From Octadecabacter sp. (GTDB lineage: Bacteria > Pseudomonadota > Alphaproteobacteria > Rhodobacterales > Rhodobacteraceae), in NCBI GenBank assembly GCA_003533975.1, contig DQCL01000023.1, positions 1 to 27,422 on the forward strand: a stretch of DNA of 27,422 nt, written 5' to 3'. Of this stretch, positions 25,600-27,422 are shown piece by piece. Under the pieces are notes generated by a model. The model saw only the letters and a list, made by a program, of their open reading frames with translations, had not been told where the DNA came from and did not search any database. Made by a program: the position numbers and the translations under genes. Positions within the stretch are counted from its first letter, which is position 1, and each line of letters starts with the position of its first letter.

Positions 25600-27227
25600 T
25601 GCGACGGATCCGCTGTGCCATCTATACCCGCAAAAGCTCCGAAGACGGGCTGGAGCAGGACTTCAACTCGCTGGATGCTCAACGAGAGGCTTGTGAGGCC
25701 TACATCGCCAGCCAGAAACACGAAGGTTGGGAGCTGGTGCCAGAACACTTTGACGATGGCGGGATCTCGGGCGGCCATCTCGACCGCCCGGCATTGCAGC
25801 AGCTGATGCAAGCCGTGGGTGAGAAACGCGTTGATCAGATCGTTGTCTACAAGATCGACCGGTTGACCCGGTCACTGACCGACTTTGCCAGGCTGGTCGA
25901 CCGGCTGGATGCGGTTGAGGCGTCGTTTGTATCGGTGACACAGGCCTTCAACACGGCCACCAGCATGGGGCGCCTGACATTGAACATGCTCTTGAGCTTT
26001 GCCCAGTTCGAGCGAGAGGTCACCGCCGAGCGTATCCGGGACAAGATCGCGGCCTCCAAACGCAAGGGGCTGTGGATGGGAGGTACTGTGCCACTTGGGT
26101 ACAGGGCGGATGGCCGGTCGCTGAAGATCGATGACGTCGAGGCCGATACGATCCGGACACTTTACACCCTCTATCTGGAACACCGCACCCTTCGGGAAAC
26201 CAAGAGAGCGGCAGACGCGCGGGGTCTCCGTTCACGCAAGCGCGAACGCACAGATGGCCGCGTCACCGGCGGCAATCCCATCGATCGCGGTCATCTACAT
26301 CATATCCTGAGCAATCCAATCTATGCCGGACGCATCCGCCATAAGGGTCAGGTCTATGACGGACAGCATCAGGCGATCATTGCACCCGACCTCTGGGACG
26401 AGGTTCAGCGCCTGCTGGCAGATGGTGCTGCTAGAGCACGCGGCAGCAAAGGCAAAGCCACCCGATCCTCACTGGCAGGAAAACTCTTCGACGAAACCGG
26501 AGACAGGCTGACCCCGAGCCACAGCCGCAAGAATGGCAAACGCCTGCGCTACTACATCTCACGGCGGCTGGTCATTGATCGTAAGCAGAACCATCCCGAT
26601 GCCTGGCGCCTGCCTGCAGATCAGTTGGAGCGACTGCTGGCCGAAGTGGTGCAACAGCATTTGAACCGGCCCGAGGCCGCCACCGCGTTAACGCTGGATT
26701 TGGGCGCGCCGAAGGTTGCAGCGATCTCAGCCAGTTTGGCAAAACCCATGAAGGCCCGCCGTTATCTTGCCCTGATCGAACGGGCCGACCTGAAACCGGG
26801 TAAGATCACCATCCTGCTCGGCAGAGGTGCCCTGTCCGCTCTGCTTGGCTGCTCTATGGCAAACATCAACGAGGTGGAACTAACACTCGAAGCTCTCTTC
26901 CAGATGCGCCGGCGGGGTGTCGAGCTGAAACTGCATCTCGGGGATGCCCCGTCGGAGATCGATCAAACCCTGGTGCGCAACATCGTGAAGGCCCGGCGCT
27001 GGTTGGGGATGATCACCGAAGGTCGGCCCATCGCTGACATTGCCCAAACCGAAGGGCTCTCAAATCGGCGCATTCAGGACCTGATGCCACTGGCCTTCCT
27101 GTCCCCTGACCTCCTGGAAGCGATCGCCTCCGGCGAACAACCCATTGGCCTCACCACCGACTATCTTATCAAAACCGGCTTCCCGACGGTGTGGTCACAG
27201 CAACGGCCCCAATTCGCCGCGCTTTGA
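25599..27227 (+). CDS. Large serine recombinase
   Basis: The start at 25599 overlaps the stop of the DUF2924 gene (TAATG). The 542-residue enzyme has an N-terminal resolvase/invertase catalytic domain with the Y-T-R-K-S motif (Ser13 as the predicted nucleophile), then VYKIDRLTRSLTDF and the FAQFEREVTAERIRDKIAASKRKG block that ends the domain. A recombinase domain (about 165-270) with LSNPIYAGRIRHKGQVYDGQH follows. The zinc-ribbon region that follows (SLAGKLFDETGDRLTPSHSRKNGKRLRYYIS) has no Cys pairs, unlike many members. The C terminus holds a helix-turn-helix-like stretch (PIADIAQTEGLSNRRIQDLM). It cuts and rejoins DNA, most likely to move its own cassette. Confidence 0.93.
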   Translation: MRRIRCAIYTRKSSEDGLEQDFNSLDAQREACEAYIASQKHEGWELVPEHFDDGGISGGHLDRPALQQLMQAVGEKRVDQIVVYKIDRLTRSLTDFARLVDRLDAVEASFVSVTQAFNTATSMGRLTLNMLLSFAQFEREVTAERIRDKIAASKRKGLWMGGTVPLGYRADGRSLKIDDVEADTIRTLYTLYLEHRTLRETKRAADARGLRSRKRERTDGRVTGGNPIDRGHLHHILSNPIYAGRIRHKGQVYDGQHQAIIAPDLWDEVQRLLADGAARARGSKGKATRSSLAGKLFDETGDRLTPSHSRKNGKRLRYYISRRLVIDRKQNHPDAWRLPADQLERLLAEVVQQHLNRPEAATALTLDLGAPKVAAISASLAKPMKARRYLALIERADLKPGKITILLGRGALSALLGCSMANINEVELTLEALFQMRRRGVELKLHLGDAPSEIDQTLVRNIVKARRWLGMITEGRPIADIAQTEGLSNRRIQDLMPLAFLSPDLLEAIASGEQPIGLTTDYLIKTGFPTVWSQQRPQFAAL

Positions 27228-27247
27228 AACCGCTTTCCCCAAAACTC

Positions 27248-27263
27248 GTACCGCCACTATCGC
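27248..27263 (-). repeat. Right imperfect inverted repeat of recombinase cassette
   Basis: GTACCGCCACTATCGC on the plus strand is the imperfect inverse (13/16) of 24830-24845. It begins 20 bases after the recombinase stop codon, so it tightly marks the right end of the cassette. Confidence 0.5.
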
Positions 27264-27400
27264 AAACTGAGACTTCGACCGAAAAACCGCCCATACTGCG
27301 GTCTCTCCCCTGTCTCACTCAGGCACCCCCAACAGCAAGCGTCGGAAAACACGCGGTAATCGTCGGGCAAAGTCTTAGTAATTGGAAACCGCAGTGTGGG

Positions 27401-27422
27401 TGGCGGAGCGACAGGGATTCGA
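27401..27422 (-). tRNA. 3' end of a tRNA gene (possibly tRNA-Ser), cut by window edge
   Basis: Read on the minus strand, this is TCGAATCCC-TG-TCGCTCC-G-CCA: the T-loop TTCGAAT (its first T off the edge), a T-stem arm, a 7-base acceptor arm, discriminator G and an encoded CCA. A G at the discriminator and the acceptor type point to tRNA-Ser, but the anticodon lies outside the window. It could also be a tRNA-derived attachment fragment. Confidence 0.6.

Larger units (their letters stand above)
24830..27263 (+). mobile_element. Putative DUF3489-DUF2924-serine recombinase mobile cassette
   Basis: Three tightly packed genes (24927-27227) are bracketed by imperfect 16-bp inverted repeats at 24830-24845 and 27248-27263, giving a unit of about 2.4 kb. 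The gene trio recurs in many alphaproteobacterial genomes as I recall, usually with no cargo. The left end holds a further hairpin. No target-site duplication is visible and a tRNA 3' end lies 138 bases beyond the right repeat. Mobility is inferred from the recombinase and end symmetry. Confidence 0.6.

Overview
The window looks like a chromosomal segment of a marine-type Rhodobacterales (roseobacter-group) alphaproteobacterium. This is inferred from the protein style, from the Tat-exported PotD-like binding protein, and from a DUF3489-DUF2924-serine recombinase cassette that is common in Alphaproteobacteria. No taxonomic marker gene is present, so this is a judgement, not a measurement.

Layout. 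(1) Positions 1-1278, minus strand: the start of an AEC-type permease and a LysR regulator. (2) 1388-5630, plus strand, divergent from lysR: a tight five-gene operon of PxpA (LamB/YcsF), a biotin carrier, a biotin carboxylase, and KipI- and KipA-type subunits. Together these have the parts of a split urea-carboxylase-like enzyme plus PxpA. (3) 5631-8140: an eroded AraC fragment, an 11-bp hairpin, a binding-protein homologue that has no signal peptide, and a GntR regulator with two winged-helix domains. (4) 8365-17400: a PotABCD-type ABC transporter (two ATPases, two permeases, one Tat-exported binding protein) with two SDR dehydrogenases, an amidase-signature hydrolase and an HpPgdA/cyclic-imidase-like deacetylase, closed by a strong terminator. 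(5) 17455-18692: a small Cys-containing protein and a CobW-type G3E GTPase. (6) 18968-24005, minus strand: an AraC regulator followed by HyuA and HyuB, the ATP-dependent hydantoinase/oxoprolinase pair. (7) 24830-27263: a compact recombinase cassette bounded by imperfect inverted repeats. A tRNA 3' end lies at the right edge.

Taken together (inference), segments 1-6 form a catabolic island for one or more small N-containing compounds, probably cyclic amides or imides such as lactams, hydantoins, imides or 5-oxoproline. A polyamine/opine-type ABC importer brings the compound in. Several unrelated ring-opening or amide-cleaving systems (PxpABC with biotin subunits, HyuAB, the imidase-like enzyme, the amidase) act on C-N bonds, and the two SDRs oxidise alcohols or carbonyls. 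A G3E GTPase may load metal into the imidase-like enzyme. Three regulators of different families (LysR, GntR, AraC) each sit next to one module. The substrate cannot be read from the sequence.

The points most worth a second look are the split biotin-dependent carboxylase, the signal-less binding protein fused by overlap to a double-HTH GntR, the ABC ATPase that lacks the H-loop histidine while its partner keeps it, the imidase-CobW linkage, and the inverted-repeat-bounded DUF3489/DUF2924/recombinase cassette.
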